Source: Haloarcula sp. DT43 (lineage in GTDB: Archaea; Halobacteriota; Halobacteria; Halobacteriales; Haloarculaceae). Taken from it: a DNA stretch of 64,000 nt. Each line of letters opens with the position of its first letter. Positions within the stretch are counted from its first letter, which is position 1. The stretch is from assembly GCF_037078405.1 (NCBI RefSeq), contig NZ_JAYMGZ010000003.1, positions 372,001-436,000 of the forward strand, read 5' to 3'. Both the position numbers and the translations under genes were made by a program. Positions 1-8,437 of this stretch are shown here, in pieces. Under the pieces are notes generated by a model, which was not told the origin of the DNA, searched no databases, and saw nothing but the letters and a program-made list of their open reading frames with translations.

Positions 1-1984
1 CCGCATCGACTGCGAGCGAGCGGTCATCGCAACGAACAACTGGGGCTACCAGACTGGCCAGCTAGCCGGACTGGACCTGCCGATTGCACCGGTCGAACAC
101 CAGTACGTCGTCACCGAACCGATGGACGAACTCGCCGACGCCGAGACCTCGGTCGGCGACAACACGACCGGGCTGGACGTGCCCGGAGATCGCTCTATCG
201 CGGAGTACATGAGCGAGGGGCCACACCAGCCCGTCGGCCGCGACCAGGACCACTCGCTGTACTTCCGGACCCACGGCGACGCGCTCGGACTGGGGTCGTA
301 CAACCACGAGACGCTCTCGGTCGACCCCGAGGCGATGGGGAAAAACACCGAGGAACACCAGGCTTCGGTCAGGGGGTTCACGAAGGAACACTGGGAGACG
401 CCGACCCACCGCGGACGGGACAAGTCGGCCAAGCAGGCCTTCGACGAACTACTACCGGCGACCCAGGACGTAGAGTACGAAGCAACCGAGAACGGCATCT
501 TCGTGTTCACGCCTGACGGCATGCCGGCCGTCGGCGAGACGGCGCAGGTCGACGGGCTCTGGACCGGGCTGGCCATCTGGTGGACCCACTCTGGCGGCTA
601 CGGTCGCATCCTCGCGGAGTGGATGGAGAACGGCACGCCCCGACTGCCGTCCGGACCGGTCGACACCGGCGGCATCCACGTCCGGCGGTTCGAACCCCAC
701 GCGGGCGAGAAAGAGTACTTTGTCGACCGTGGGGCCAAACGGTACGAACAGGTCTACAGCATCGTCGAGCCACGGTGGCAGCCCGACGACCACCGGGGGC
801 TCCGGACGAGTCCGTTCTACCACCAGCAGAAGGAACTCGGCGCGGAGTTCTACCAGAGCGGCGGCTGGGAGACGCCACAGTGGTACGAGTCCAACAGCGA
901 CCTGGTCGAGCGCTACGAGGACCAGATCCCCGACCAGGACGGCTGGCAGGGCGTCAATCGCTCGAAAATCGAGGCCGCCGAACACCTCCACACCCGCGAG
1001 AAGGTGTCGATGTTCGACATGACGACCTTCAGTTCGATCATGGTCGAAGGCGAGGGGAGCCAGGCGTTCCTCCAGCGGGTCTGTAGCAACGACATGGACC
1101 TCGATGTCGGACAGGTCCGCTACTCGCTGCTGCTGAACGAAGGCGGCGGCATCCTCGCAGATATCACCGTCGTCAAACTCGATGACGAGGAGTTCATGGT
1201 GACGACCGGCGGCGGGAACTCCCCCGGTATCCACGGCGGGCACCTCGAAGAGGAGGCTCCTGCGACGGTGTCAGTCCACGTCGAGGAGGGTGCGAAGTCC
1301 ACAATCGGCCTCTGGGGGCCGAACGCGCGGCTCCTCCTCCAGCGGTGTACTGACGAGGACGTGACAAACGATGGCTTCCCGTACTTCCGTGCCAAGCAGA
1401 TATATGTCGGCGACGTGCCGGTCATCGCGCTGCGGGTCTCGTACGTCGGCGAACTCGGCTGGGAACTGTGGGCCCCGACGGAGTACGGCCAGCGCCTCTG
1501 GGAGACGCTGTGGGAGGCCGGACAGGACCTCGGCGTCCGACCGATGGGCGGCGGCGCGCTCAGTTCCATGCGACTAGAGAAGGGCTTTCGGCTCTGGGGG
1601 ACGGACATCGATACGGACTCGAACCCCTTCGAGGCCGGACTGCCTTTCGCTGTCGACATGGATACCGAATTCATCGGCAAGGAAGCGCTGGAGACCGCAC
1701 GCGACGAGGGTATCGACAGCAAGATCACGCCGCTCACGCTTGATGACTCGACCGACATCATGCTCAGTGGCCGCCCGGTGCTGAAAGATGGAGAGGCAAT
1801 CGGCTACGTGCAGGCCGGGAACTACGGCTACAGCATCGGCGAATCGATTGCGTACACGTATGTCCCATCCGAATACACCGAAGCCGGAACGTCGGTTCAG
1901 ATACAGTGCGAGGGCGAGACCTACGATGCGACGGTGCGTGACGAACCGCTGTTTGACCCTGGCCGGAACCGAATCCTCAAGTGA
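1..1984 (+). CDS. FAD-dependent oxidoreductase with C-terminal GcvT domain (dimethylglycine/sarcosine dehydrogenase-like), 5' partial
   Basis: The reading frame is open from the first bases of the window, so the N-terminal FAD-binding part lies outside. The visible ~660 residues hold the end of the FAD oxidoreductase domain (the segment ending near TPDGMPAVGETAQVDGLW resembles the DAO-fold end), a middle FAO_M-like region, and from about base 1000 a GcvT-type aminomethyltransferase domain (FDMTTFSSIMVEG, then a lobe containing MRLEKGFRLWGTDID) with a GcvT_C barrel at the end. Proteins of this layout demethylate dimethylglycine, sarcosine or similar N-methyl amines with FAD and pass the methyl carbon to tetrahydrofolate. 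The BCCT transporter, folate ligase and FolCP genes downstream fit that role. The exact substrate cannot be told from sequence alone. A 56-base gap separates it from the threonine ammonia-lyase gene. Confidence 0.88.
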   Translation, partial: RIDCERAVIATNNWGYQTGQLAGLDLPIAPVEHQYVVTEPMDELADAETSVGDNTTGLDVPGDRSIAEYMSEGPHQPVGRDQDHSLYFRTHGDALGLGSYNHETLSVDPEAMGKNTEEHQASVRGFTKEHWETPTHRGRDKSAKQAFDELLPATQDVEYEATENGIFVFTPDGMPAVGETAQVDGLWTGLAIWWTHSGGYGRILAEWMENGTPRLPSGPVDTGGIHVRRFEPHAGEKEYFVDRGAKRYEQVYSIVEPRWQPDDHRGLRTSPFYHQQKELGAEFYQSGGWETPQWYESNSDLVERYEDQIPDQDGWQGVNRSKIEAAEHLHTREKVSMFDMTTFSSIMVEGEGSQAFLQRVCSNDMDLDVGQVRYSLLLNEGGGILADITVVKLDDEEFMVTTGGGNSPGIHGGHLEEEAPATVSVHVEEGAKSTIGLWGPNARLLLQRCTDEDVTNDGFPYFRAKQIYVGDVPVIALRVSYVGELGWELWAPTEYGQRLWETLWEAGQDLGVRPMGGGALSSMRLEKGFRLWGTDIDTDSNPFEAGLPFAVDMDTEFIGKEALETARDEGIDSKITPLTLDDSTDIMLSGRPVLKDGEAIGYVQAGNYGYSIGESIAYTYVPSEYTEAGTSVQIQCEGETYDATVRDEPLFDPGRNRILK

Positions 1985-2040
1985 TGAGCCAGCGCACTGA
2001 ACCGACGACATCGGGATAAGACCCGCCACGACACGAACAC

Positions 2041-3288
2041 ATGACACAATCCGAATCGGAGACGCTACCAGTCACGTACGCAGATATCGAACGAGCCCGC
2101 GAACGCTTAGACGACGATACGGTCGTCAAGCAGACGCCGGTCGAACGGAGTACGTCACTCGGGGAATTCGTCGACGCCGAGGTGTACCTGAAGATGGAAC
2201 ACCTCCAGTGGACGGGGTCGTTCAAGACACGGGGCGCGTACAACAAAATCTCACAGGATGTCGCCGACGGCGTGGACGAGTTCGTCGCCGCCAGCGCTGG
2301 CAACCACGCCCAGGGTGTCGCCCTCGCCGCGACGAACTGCGGTGCGGAGTCGACCATTTTCATGCCGGAGGACGCACCACAGGCGAAGATAGACGCCACC
2401 AGAGGCTACGGCGGGACCGTCGAGTTGGTCGGCAACGACTTCCAAGAGACGATGTCACACGCCCAGGCTGCCGTCGAGGAGACCGACGCCGAGTTCGTCC
2501 ATGCCTACGACGACCTGGACATCATCGCAGGCCAGGGAACCCTCGGCACGGAGATGTACCACGACTGCCCCGATGTAGACACGGTCGTCGTTCCCATCGG
2601 TGGCGGTGGTCTCATCAGCGGCATCTCGACAGCAATCAAACACCTCTCTCCGGAGACCCGCGTCGTGGGCGTTCAGGCGACCGGCGCGGAGACAGTCCAC
2701 GAAAGCCTCGACAAGGGGATGCCGGTCGTCCTCGACGAGGTCGACACCATCGCCGACGGTATTGCGACCGGCGGTATCTCGGAGACGACACTCAACATCA
2801 TCGAGGCGAACGTCGACGAGGTCGTGACCGTCTCGGACACGGACATCGCACGGGCGATTCTCCTGTTGATGGAACGGGCCAAACAGGTCGTGGAAGGTGC
2901 CGGAGCCGCCTCTGTGGCTGCCATACTGAGCGACGGCCTCGACGTGTCGGGCGAGACGGTTATGCCGCTGCTCTGTGGCGGCAACCTCGACATGACACAG
3001 ATGCGTGAGGTCCTCATCCACGCGCTGACCGAGCGCCAGCAACTCCTCCAGCTCCGGGTTCGCATCGACGACCAGCCCGGCGTGATGGAGGAGATCTCCG
3101 GTGTTATCGCCGACCAGGGTGCCAACATCCACGACGTCCGCCACGAGCGCTCAGTCGATAATCTCGAAATCGGGGAGGCCTACCTCGTGTTCAACGTCGA
3201 GACGAGCGGTGCCGAGCACGCACAGACCATCATCACGGCGATACGCGACGCGGGCTACCCCGTCGACAACGTCGCACGGAAAACCTAA
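2041..3288 (+). CDS. ilvA: Threonine ammonia-lyase (threonine dehydratase), PLP-dependent, with ACT domain
   Basis: This 415-residue protein deaminates L-threonine (and probably L-serine) to 2-oxobutyrate (or pyruvate) and ammonia. The PLP lysine is K62 within TGSFKTRGAYNKI, the substrate loop ASAGNHAQGVA follows, and the phosphate-binding glycine loop PIGGGGLISG lies near residue 185. From about residue 335 there is one ACT domain (RVRIDDQPGVMEEISGVI). The short type with a single ACT domain matches the archaeal and catabolic-like form rather than the long biosynthetic IlvA with two regulatory domains. It follows the methylamine dehydrogenase-like gene on the same strand. Serine deamination could drain glycine or serine formed by demethylation, which is inference. 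Confidence 0.93.
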   Translation: MTQSESETLPVTYADIERARERLDDDTVVKQTPVERSTSLGEFVDAEVYLKMEHLQWTGSFKTRGAYNKISQDVADGVDEFVAASAGNHAQGVALAATNCGAESTIFMPEDAPQAKIDATRGYGGTVELVGNDFQETMSHAQAAVEETDAEFVHAYDDLDIIAGQGTLGTEMYHDCPDVDTVVVPIGGGGLISGISTAIKHLSPETRVVGVQATGAETVHESLDKGMPVVLDEVDTIADGIATGGISETTLNIIEANVDEVVTVSDTDIARAILLLMERAKQVVEGAGAASVAAILSDGLDVSGETVMPLLCGGNLDMTQMREVLIHALTERQQLLQLRVRIDDQPGVMEEISGVIADQGANIHDVRHERSVDNLEIGEAYLVFNVETSGAEHAQTIITAIRDAGYPVDNVARKT

Positions 3289-3558
3289 CCGCTAGTACGT
3301 TTGCCAGAGCACCGCTCAGATCGGGGGTGCCATCTTGTGTATCGTCCCAAATAAACCGATTTCCCGACTTTGACGGCGGTCTAATTACCGTGTTTTCCGT
3401 ATCAGCACCCGAGCCCACGTCGGTGAGACGCACCCTGTGCCGATTTGAAATAAGCACCGAGAACCACGGTGGTATCGACGATGTGTCACTCCGTATCCGA
3501 GCATCATGATAGTGCGAAACACCAGCTTAATAGGGGTCAAATGTGTTTCAAACAACAC

Positions 3559-4002
3559 ATGGTGGCAGCCATTAGTCTGGAGACAGCAAAGCGACTCATT
3601 GAGGCAGCTGAAGAACGCGCTAACGAGATCGACAATCCGATGGTCATCACGGTCGCCAATAGCGAGGGGAACCTGATCGCTCAGCACCGGATGGATGGAG
3701 CCTGGTTGGCGTCCGTCAATATCTCGCGGAACAAGGCGTATACGTCGGCTGCACTCGACACGCCGACACACGACCTCGCGGAACCGTCAGAGCCTGGCAA
3801 CTCTCTGTACGGCCTCGACACGCGCGACGAGGGTCGGATGGTCGTGTTCGGCGGTGGGTACCCACTGGAGAAAGACGACCGTATCGTTGGCTCGGTCGGT
3901 GTTTCCGGTGGTGCGGTGGCCCAAGACCGTGACGTAGCCGAGGCCGCCGTCACGAAGTGGCGTGAACTCCTCGAAAACGATGCGGTAGAAATGGCCGAGT
4001 GA
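3559..4002 (+). CDS. GlcG/HbpS-family heme- or cofactor-binding protein
   Basis: The protein is 147 residues from the ATG at 3559. In-frame ATGs at 3469 and 3541 would add a tail unlike the family. The sequence ISLETAKRLIEAAEERANE followed by a strand (MVITVANSEGNLIAQHRMDGA) and the late motif GGYPLEKDDRIVGSVGVSGG is typical of the GlcG/HbpS (DUF336) fold. Known members bind heme or cobalamin or sit in glycolate and diol utilisation loci. No signal peptide is seen, so it is probably cytoplasmic. Its job here is unknown. The stretch 3289-3558 before it holds no gene. Confidence 0.85.
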   Translation: MVAAISLETAKRLIEAAEERANEIDNPMVITVANSEGNLIAQHRMDGAWLASVNISRNKAYTSAALDTPTHDLAEPSEPGNSLYGLDTRDEGRMVVFGGGYPLEKDDRIVGSVGVSGGAVAQDRDVAEAAVTKWRELLENDAVEMAE

Positions 4003-4223
4003 GAGGATTGTGCTGCTAGAATAGGAAAAATCCCAGCGGATAGCGGTGGAGGCAGACGCGCCTCCGCGGAGATACTAACAGCAGCGATCACTAATTTTTG
4101 CTGACAAATGCGACCAAGGAGACTAGCTCGATACGCTCGAACAACCGTGAGACCCGCTCGGATATCCTGAACGGGGGAAACCTATAACAGGATTGTAGTG
4201 GAAGTGCAAGTGAGTCAGGCAAC

Positions 4224-4667
4224 ATGTACGACCACATTCTCGTCCCGTACGACGGCAGTGACGAGGCCCGGAGAGGGGCAGAACACGGCATCGAACTCGC
4301 GGCCGCGCTCGACGCGACAGTCCACGCGCTGTACGTGATCGATCTGCCGGGGACGCCGCGCGCACTCGCGCTCAGAGATGACGAGGAGGAAGTCCGCGAG
4401 GAGTATCGGACCTACGGGGAAGAGGTTCTATCGGAACTGGGTCGCTTCGCCGAGGGCCACGGGGTCGCCTACGAGACCCACTTCCGGACCGGCGCGCCCA
4501 GCGAGGAGATCGTGGAGTTCGCCGAGGACGAGGCCATGGACGCCATCGTCCTGGGTTCGGCGTTCCGCGGGAAACTCGGGAACCTGCTCGGCGGCACCAC
4601 GGACAAAGTGGTCCGGACGTCGAGCGTGCCGGTCATCAGCCAGCGGATGAGCGTCAACGACATCTGA
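4224..4667 (+). CDS. Universal stress protein, UspA family
   Basis: This 147-residue single-domain UspA protein begins MYDHILVPYDGSDEA, the usual first strand and nucleotide-contact Asp. It ends with VLGSAFRGKLGNLLGGTT and SVPVIS, which carries the ATP-binding glycine pattern of the ATP-binding UspA class. Such proteins help cells survive stress and often sit beside transporters in haloarchaea. A TATA-like CCTATAAC lies about 36 bases before the start. A tiny membrane-protein gene runs convergently just downstream, and the BCCT transporter follows. Confidence 0.9.
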   Translation: MYDHILVPYDGSDEARRGAEHGIELAAALDATVHALYVIDLPGTPRALALRDDEEEVREEYRTYGEEVLSELGRFAEGHGVAYETHFRTGAPSEEIVEFAEDEAMDAIVLGSAFRGKLGNLLGGTTDKVVRTSSVPVISQRMSVNDI

Positions 4668-4673
4668 CCGGCG

Positions 4674-4835
4674 TCACTGGTCTATCAGCCGGGTCTCGCG
4701 GATGTAAATGACTAGGCTCGCGCTGAGGAAACTGAACCCCGCGAGCCGGAAGTCGCCGACCGTCATCCCGACCAGACCGACGCCCATCAGCAGCGCCGCT
4801 ACCGCGGCCGCGCCCGTCGCCAGTAGCCGTCCCAT
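4674..4835 (-). CDS. Small two-helix membrane protein (53 aa), hypothetical
   Basis: A complete 53-codon frame on the minus strand starts at an ATG at 4835 (MGRLLATGAAAVAALLMGVG) and stops with TGA at 4674-4676, six bases past the uspA stop. It has two hydrophobic stretches separated by a short GDFRLAG turn, then the basic end IRETRLIDQ. That suggests a hairpin membrane protein with an inside C terminus. Tight convergent packing against uspA and the orderly hydrophobic pattern argue that it is real. No function can be assigned. Confidence 0.6.
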   Translation of the reverse strand: MGRLLATGAAAVAALLMGVGLVGMTVGDFRLAGFSFLSASLVIYIRETRLIDQ

Positions 4836-4987
4836 ACCGGGCGTAGACGGGGGTCCGGGATAAAGGCGCGTCTCTCGCCGCGGGGCCGGGGAACCTCAAC
4901 GTATTAGTTCTCGAACCTATAGACCGGGAAAAACGGGTAAAGGGCCTCAATCCGTCATATATTGGGGTCTAAGGTGAAGTTTTAATA

Positions 4988-5025
4988 GAGTAGCATTACT
5001 GGGTATGCATGAGACGGAGTAGCAT
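4988..5025 (+). repeat. Direct repeat GAGTAGCAT (two copies)
   Basis: The 9-base word GAGTAGCAT occurs at 4988-4996 and again at 5017-5025, immediately after a TATA-like element and upstream of the transporter gene. Same-face spacing of about 29 bases is suitable for a dimeric regulator, but no regulator is identified. Confidence 0.4.
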
Positions 5026-5051
5026 ATAGTTCACGTCGACAACAGCGCCGT

Positions 5052-5066
5052 GGGCACGCCGTGCCC
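5052..5066 (+). promoter_or_regulatory. Hairpin in the BCCT leader
   Basis: GGGCAC (5052-5057) and GTGCCC (5061-5066) are perfect inverted arms around the loop GCC. If the transcript starts near 5010 this hairpin is in the 5' leader of the transporter mRNA. Confidence 0.4.
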
Positions 5067-5217
5067 GCCGAAGCGTACAGTGAGACAGACAGGATGCGAC
5101 CGTTGGAGACGCGCTACGCCAGGTTGTCGCTGGCACGCCGGTGGCGACGGACCATGACAGACACGACCACGACAATGAGACACAACAGTTCAGTACCGCG
5201 TTCGAGAGGGGTAACGT

Positions 5218-6978
5218 ATGTCAGACAGTGATGACAAGGGCGGCGGCATGTCGGACGGGCTGCAGGTCGAATTGTTCCACCCGGAGTCCGACCGCGAGCC
5301 GGGTGACACGAACATCCAGGCGGCCGGTTTCGACGTCCATCCGGTGGTCTTCCCGGTGGCGCTGGCGATAATCGCGCTGTTCATTGCTGTGACGATCCTG
5401 CTGGGCGACACCGCGTCCTCGGCGTACACCTGGCTGTTCAACACCATCGGGGAAACGTTCGGCTGGTTCTACCTGCTGGCGGTGAACGTGTTTATCATCA
5501 TGTTACTGTACTTCGCGTTCAGCAAGTACGGTAAAATAAAGATCGGCGGCGTCGAGGCCGAGAAGGAGTTCAGCGACTTCTCCTGGATGGCGATGCTGTT
5601 CAGCGCCGGGATGGGTATCGGACTCATGTTCTTCAGCGTCTCGGAACCGCTGTACTACTTCCAGAACCCCCCGAGCTTCTTCGGTGCTGAAGCCGGAACC
5701 GGGGCGGCGGCATCCGCCGCAATCGCACAGACGTTCTTCCACTGGGGCTTTCACCCGTGGGCGGTGTACGGTCTCGTGGGACTGGGACTGGCCTTCTTCT
5801 CGTTCAACCGCGGGCTCCCGCTCACCTTCCGGTCGATATTCTGGCCCCTGCTGGGCGAGCGGATTTACGGCTGGCCGGGCCACATCATCGACCTCGTGAC
5901 GGTGTTCGCGACGCTGTTCGGGCTGTCCACCTCGCTGGGGCTCGGCGTCGCACAGGTCAACACGGGTCTGTCTTACGTGGGCGGGGACATGCTCGGTGCG
6001 GTGAGCGTCCCGACGGGGACCTGGCCACAGGTCGCGCTCATCGCCGGGATTACGCTCATCGCGACGCTGTCCGTCGCCGCGGGGCTCGACGGCGGCGTCA
6101 AGCGCCTGAGCACCCTCAACCTCTACCTGATGTTCGCACTGCTCGGGTTCCTCGTCGTCGTCGGCCCGACGGTGTATATCTTCGGCACCTGGGTCGAGGG
6201 GCTCGGCGCGTACTTCGGCAACATCCTCGCGCTCGGGTTCTTCACCGGCACGCTCGGCGAAGCCGCGAACGGCACCCCGACCGCCTGGACCGTGTTCTAC
6301 TGGGGCTGGTGGATAGCGTGGTCTCCGTTCGTCGGGATGTTCATCGCCCGAATTTCGAAGGGCCGGTCCGTCCGTGAGTTCGTCCTGGGCGTGCTGTTCC
6401 TCCCGTCGCTGTTCTCGACGCTCTGGCTGTCGGTGTTCGGCGGCAGCGCGCTGTTCAACTCCCTCGTTGGGAACGGACAGGCGCTCGCCACCTACAACGA
6501 CGTCGGCCAGACCGTCGCGATGTTCGCCCTGCTGGAGCAGTTCCCGCTGGGCGTGGTGAGCGGACTGCTGGCGACGCTGCTGGTCGTCACGTTCTTCGTC
6601 ACGTCCTCTGACTCCGGGTCGCTGGTCATCGACCACCTGACCTCGGGCGGGAAACACGACGTGCCGCGGACCCAGCGGATATTCTGGGCCCTGACCGAGG
6701 GCCTCGTCGCGTCCATCCTGCTCATCGGCGGCGGGCTGACGGCGCTCCAGACGGCTGCCATCACCACGGGACTGCCGTTCGCGTTCATCCTGTGTCTGAT
6801 GTGTTACACGGTGTATCTGGGGCTCGACAACGAGTACCAGATACTGGAATCCGAGGAGTTCGCGGAGACGATTCAGGACCTCTCCGAACGGGAGGACGTG
6901 GACGTCGTCACCGCCGGCGACCAGATGGTGACGGACATCTCCGACCCCAGCGACGACACCCCGGCTGGTACCGACTGA
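5218..6978 (+). CDS. BCCT-family transporter (glycine betaine/choline/carnitine)
   Basis: This 586-residue protein has the 12-helix betaine-carnitine-choline transporter pattern. Family landmarks include FSAGMGIGLMFFSVSEPLYY (helix 3, glycine-rich), FFHWGFHPWAVYG, and the tryptophan box around WGWWIAWSPFVGMFIARISKG, followed by VREFVLG and FFVTSSDSGSLVIDHL. The acidic C-terminal tail (~60 residues) is cytosolic. It imports a quaternary amine such as glycine betaine, for osmoprotection or as a carbon source. The dimethylglycine-dehydrogenase-like gene and the folate genes nearby hint at the second use. The start at 5218 is chosen for the GAGAGGGGTAACGT leader. Confidence 0.93.
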   Translation: MSDSDDKGGGMSDGLQVELFHPESDREPGDTNIQAAGFDVHPVVFPVALAIIALFIAVTILLGDTASSAYTWLFNTIGETFGWFYLLAVNVFIIMLLYFAFSKYGKIKIGGVEAEKEFSDFSWMAMLFSAGMGIGLMFFSVSEPLYYFQNPPSFFGAEAGTGAAASAAIAQTFFHWGFHPWAVYGLVGLGLAFFSFNRGLPLTFRSIFWPLLGERIYGWPGHIIDLVTVFATLFGLSTSLGLGVAQVNTGLSYVGGDMLGAVSVPTGTWPQVALIAGITLIATLSVAAGLDGGVKRLSTLNLYLMFALLGFLVVVGPTVYIFGTWVEGLGAYFGNILALGFFTGTLGEAANGTPTAWTVFYWGWWIAWSPFVGMFIARISKGRSVREFVLGVLFLPSLFSTLWLSVFGGSALFNSLVGNGQALATYNDVGQTVAMFALLEQFPLGVVSGLLATLLVVTFFVTSSDSGSLVIDHLTSGGKHDVPRTQRIFWALTEGLVASILLIGGGLTALQTAAITTGLPFAFILCLMCYTVYLGLDNEYQILESEEFAETIQDLSEREDVDVVTAGDQMVTDISDPSDDTPAGTD

Positions 6979-7028
6979 CCCCTCGTTTTATCGCTTTTCC
7001 ACCGACCGACAGCGCCGGCGTCGTCGCC

Positions 7029-7622
7029 TCAGCCGGCGTCCGCTTCCGTCTCGACCGTTCGCTCGGAGTGTATCCAGACCCGGACGGAGCCGCCGATGCC
7101 GAACGCGGCGACCGCGAGACTGACCGCGACACTGCCGGCCGGCGACAACAGGGCCCATGGAACCGCGCTGAGGGCCGCCCCGACGACGAGCCCGTACGAC
7201 GGCCGGCGGCCGCCCGAGAGTTCGGTGAGGAGCGTGCCGGCGACGAGGAAGCCGAAGCTCGTCAGCGCCAGGACGAACAGGCTCCCGACGACGACCACGA
7301 GACGGACCAGGACGCCGCCGGCGATGCTGAGTCGGGCCAGCGTCGTCGCGCCGTAGAGCCCGACGATACCGACTATCACGTACCCCGCGACCCCGTAGAG
7401 GACGGCGACCGCCGGCCGCTCGGCAATCGCGTCGAGGGCCGCACCGATGCCGCGCCGCCGTTGTCGGAGCACCACTGCGCCGGTCACGAACACGAGTACG
7501 AACGAGACAGCCCCGCGCAGCGGCCCGGACAGGTCGGCCACCGCGCCGGGGCGTAGCTGTCCCACGACGGGGGTTCCAATCGCGGCCGGACCCAGCACGC
7601 CCACGACTGCGTCAACGCTCAT
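7029..7622 (-). CDS. Polytopic membrane protein, hypothetical
   Basis: This 197-residue protein has about five hydrophobic segments: near residues 35-55 (GAVSFVLVFVTGAVVL), 70-95, 100-125, 128-150 and 155-180. Short acidic or arginine-rich loops separate them, including one RQRRRG loop. It is convergent with the transporter gene, leaving 50 bases between stops. The composition is typical of haloarchaeal membrane proteins of unknown function. No catalytic motif or known transporter signature was seen, so no role is assigned. Confidence 0.7.
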   Translation of the reverse strand: MSVDAVVGVLGPAAIGTPVVGQLRPGAVADLSGPLRGAVSFVLVFVTGAVVLRQRRRGIGAALDAIAERPAVAVLYGVAGYVIVGIVGLYGATTLARLSIAGGVLVRLVVVVGSLFVLALTSFGFLVAGTLLTELSGGRRPSYGLVVGAALSAVPWALLSPAGSVAVSLAVAAFGIGGSVRVWIHSERTVETEADAG

Positions 7623-7725
7623 ACGGCACGTACCACGGGTCGCCGTGAAAACCTATCGACGGCATCCCGCGGCGGCGTCGGCACCGCCCGGAGACTTAAG
7701 CAGTCACAATCCGTAGCCTGAGACC

Positions 7726-8157
7726 GTGACTGGATGGCTGGCGGTCCTGTTCTCGAAGCTCGTCTCGCTCGGGGAGCGGGTCGTCGCGCCGCTGCGGCGC
7801 GGCGACGGACCGAACAAGTTCAGACTGTCGAGCATGGACACCGCGACGACGACGTACGACGGCGACACCGGGTGGGCGAGGCGGCCGCCGGCGACGGTGG
7901 AATGTCCCCGCTGTGAGGCCGAGATATTCCAGCACAACGCGCGTGACGACCTCGACTGCTCGCGGTGTGTCGGCGAGTACAGCCACGAGTCGTTCGCCGA
8001 CCTGCGGCTCCTGTATCTGACCTGCCCGGTCTGTCGCAGCCGGATGGAACACGGCCAGCGACACCCCGAGCGGTTCGACATCCCCGAGTGGGCGACCTGT
8101 ACGGACTGTCGGTACCACTGGGAGTTCGAACACTCCTACGACACCAGGACCGACTGA
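7726..8157 (+). CDS. Zinc-ribbon protein, haloarchaeal, unknown function
   Basis: The gene starts at a GTG (7726) and encodes 143 residues. The N-terminal 20 residues are mildly hydrophobic (TGWLAVLFSKLVSLGERVVA) and could form an amphipathic anchor. From residue ~60 there are four CxxC pairs in the order ECPRCE, DCSRCV, TCPVCR and TCTDCR, enough for two zinc-ribbon sites. The C terminus is acidic. Such proteins may bind nucleic acid or protein partners, but nothing in the sequence decides it. It is divergent from the preceding membrane-protein gene. Confidence 0.72.
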   Translation: MTGWLAVLFSKLVSLGERVVAPLRRGDGPNKFRLSSMDTATTTYDGDTGWARRPPATVECPRCEAEIFQHNARDDLDCSRCVGEYSHESFADLRLLYLTCPVCRSRMEHGQRHPERFDIPEWATCTDCRYHWEFEHSYDTRTD

Positions 8158-8178
8158 GGCGACGGGCGCGCCGCTCGG

Positions 8179-8412
8179 TCAGTAGTACTTCCAGTCGTCC
8201 TCGCGGCTCCCCTGGACGACGCCCTCTTCGTCGTCCCCGTCGGGTCCGTCCCGTTCGTCGGGCCACCGGACACCGTCCCCGACGACGCTCTTGTACGCGA
8301 AGGCACCCAGGCCGACGAGTATCAGCAGGAGGACGACGGTCCCGGCAACCGCCGCCGCCTGCCCGACGGATTCGAGCAAGCCAGAACCGAGCTGTATGGG
8401 AAATCGTACCAT
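8179..8412 (-). CDS. Small single-pass membrane protein (77 aa), hypothetical
   Basis: One clear transmembrane helix (residues ~15-42, QAAAVAGTVVLLLILVGLGA) is followed by a highly acidic tail ending DDWKYY. It lies between the zinc-ribbon gene and folCP and is on the same strand as folCP, so it could be co-transcribed downstream of it (25 bases separate the folCP stop from this start). The function is unknown. Confidence 0.65.
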   Translation of the reverse strand: MVRFPIQLGSGLLESVGQAAAVAGTVVLLLILVGLGAFAYKSVVGDGVRWPDERDGPDGDDEEGVVQGSREDDWKYY

Positions 8413-8437
8413 ATGAACTGTCCGTGCTGTATAGGTA

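Larger units (their letters stand above)
4836..5217. other. Non-coding leader region before the BCCT gene, with repeats
   Basis: About 380 bases lie between the small membrane protein and the transporter, with no supported gene. It contains a short dyad GTTC-TC-GAAC (4907-4916), a TATA-like TTTTAATA near 4980-4987, two copies of GAGTAGCAT 29 bases apart, and a perfect GGGCAC/GTGCCC hairpin. The start codon is preceded by GAGAGGGGTAACGT, a plausible ribosome site. A long leader with a hairpin suggests post-transcriptional or osmotic control of the transporter, which is inference. Confidence 0.45.
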
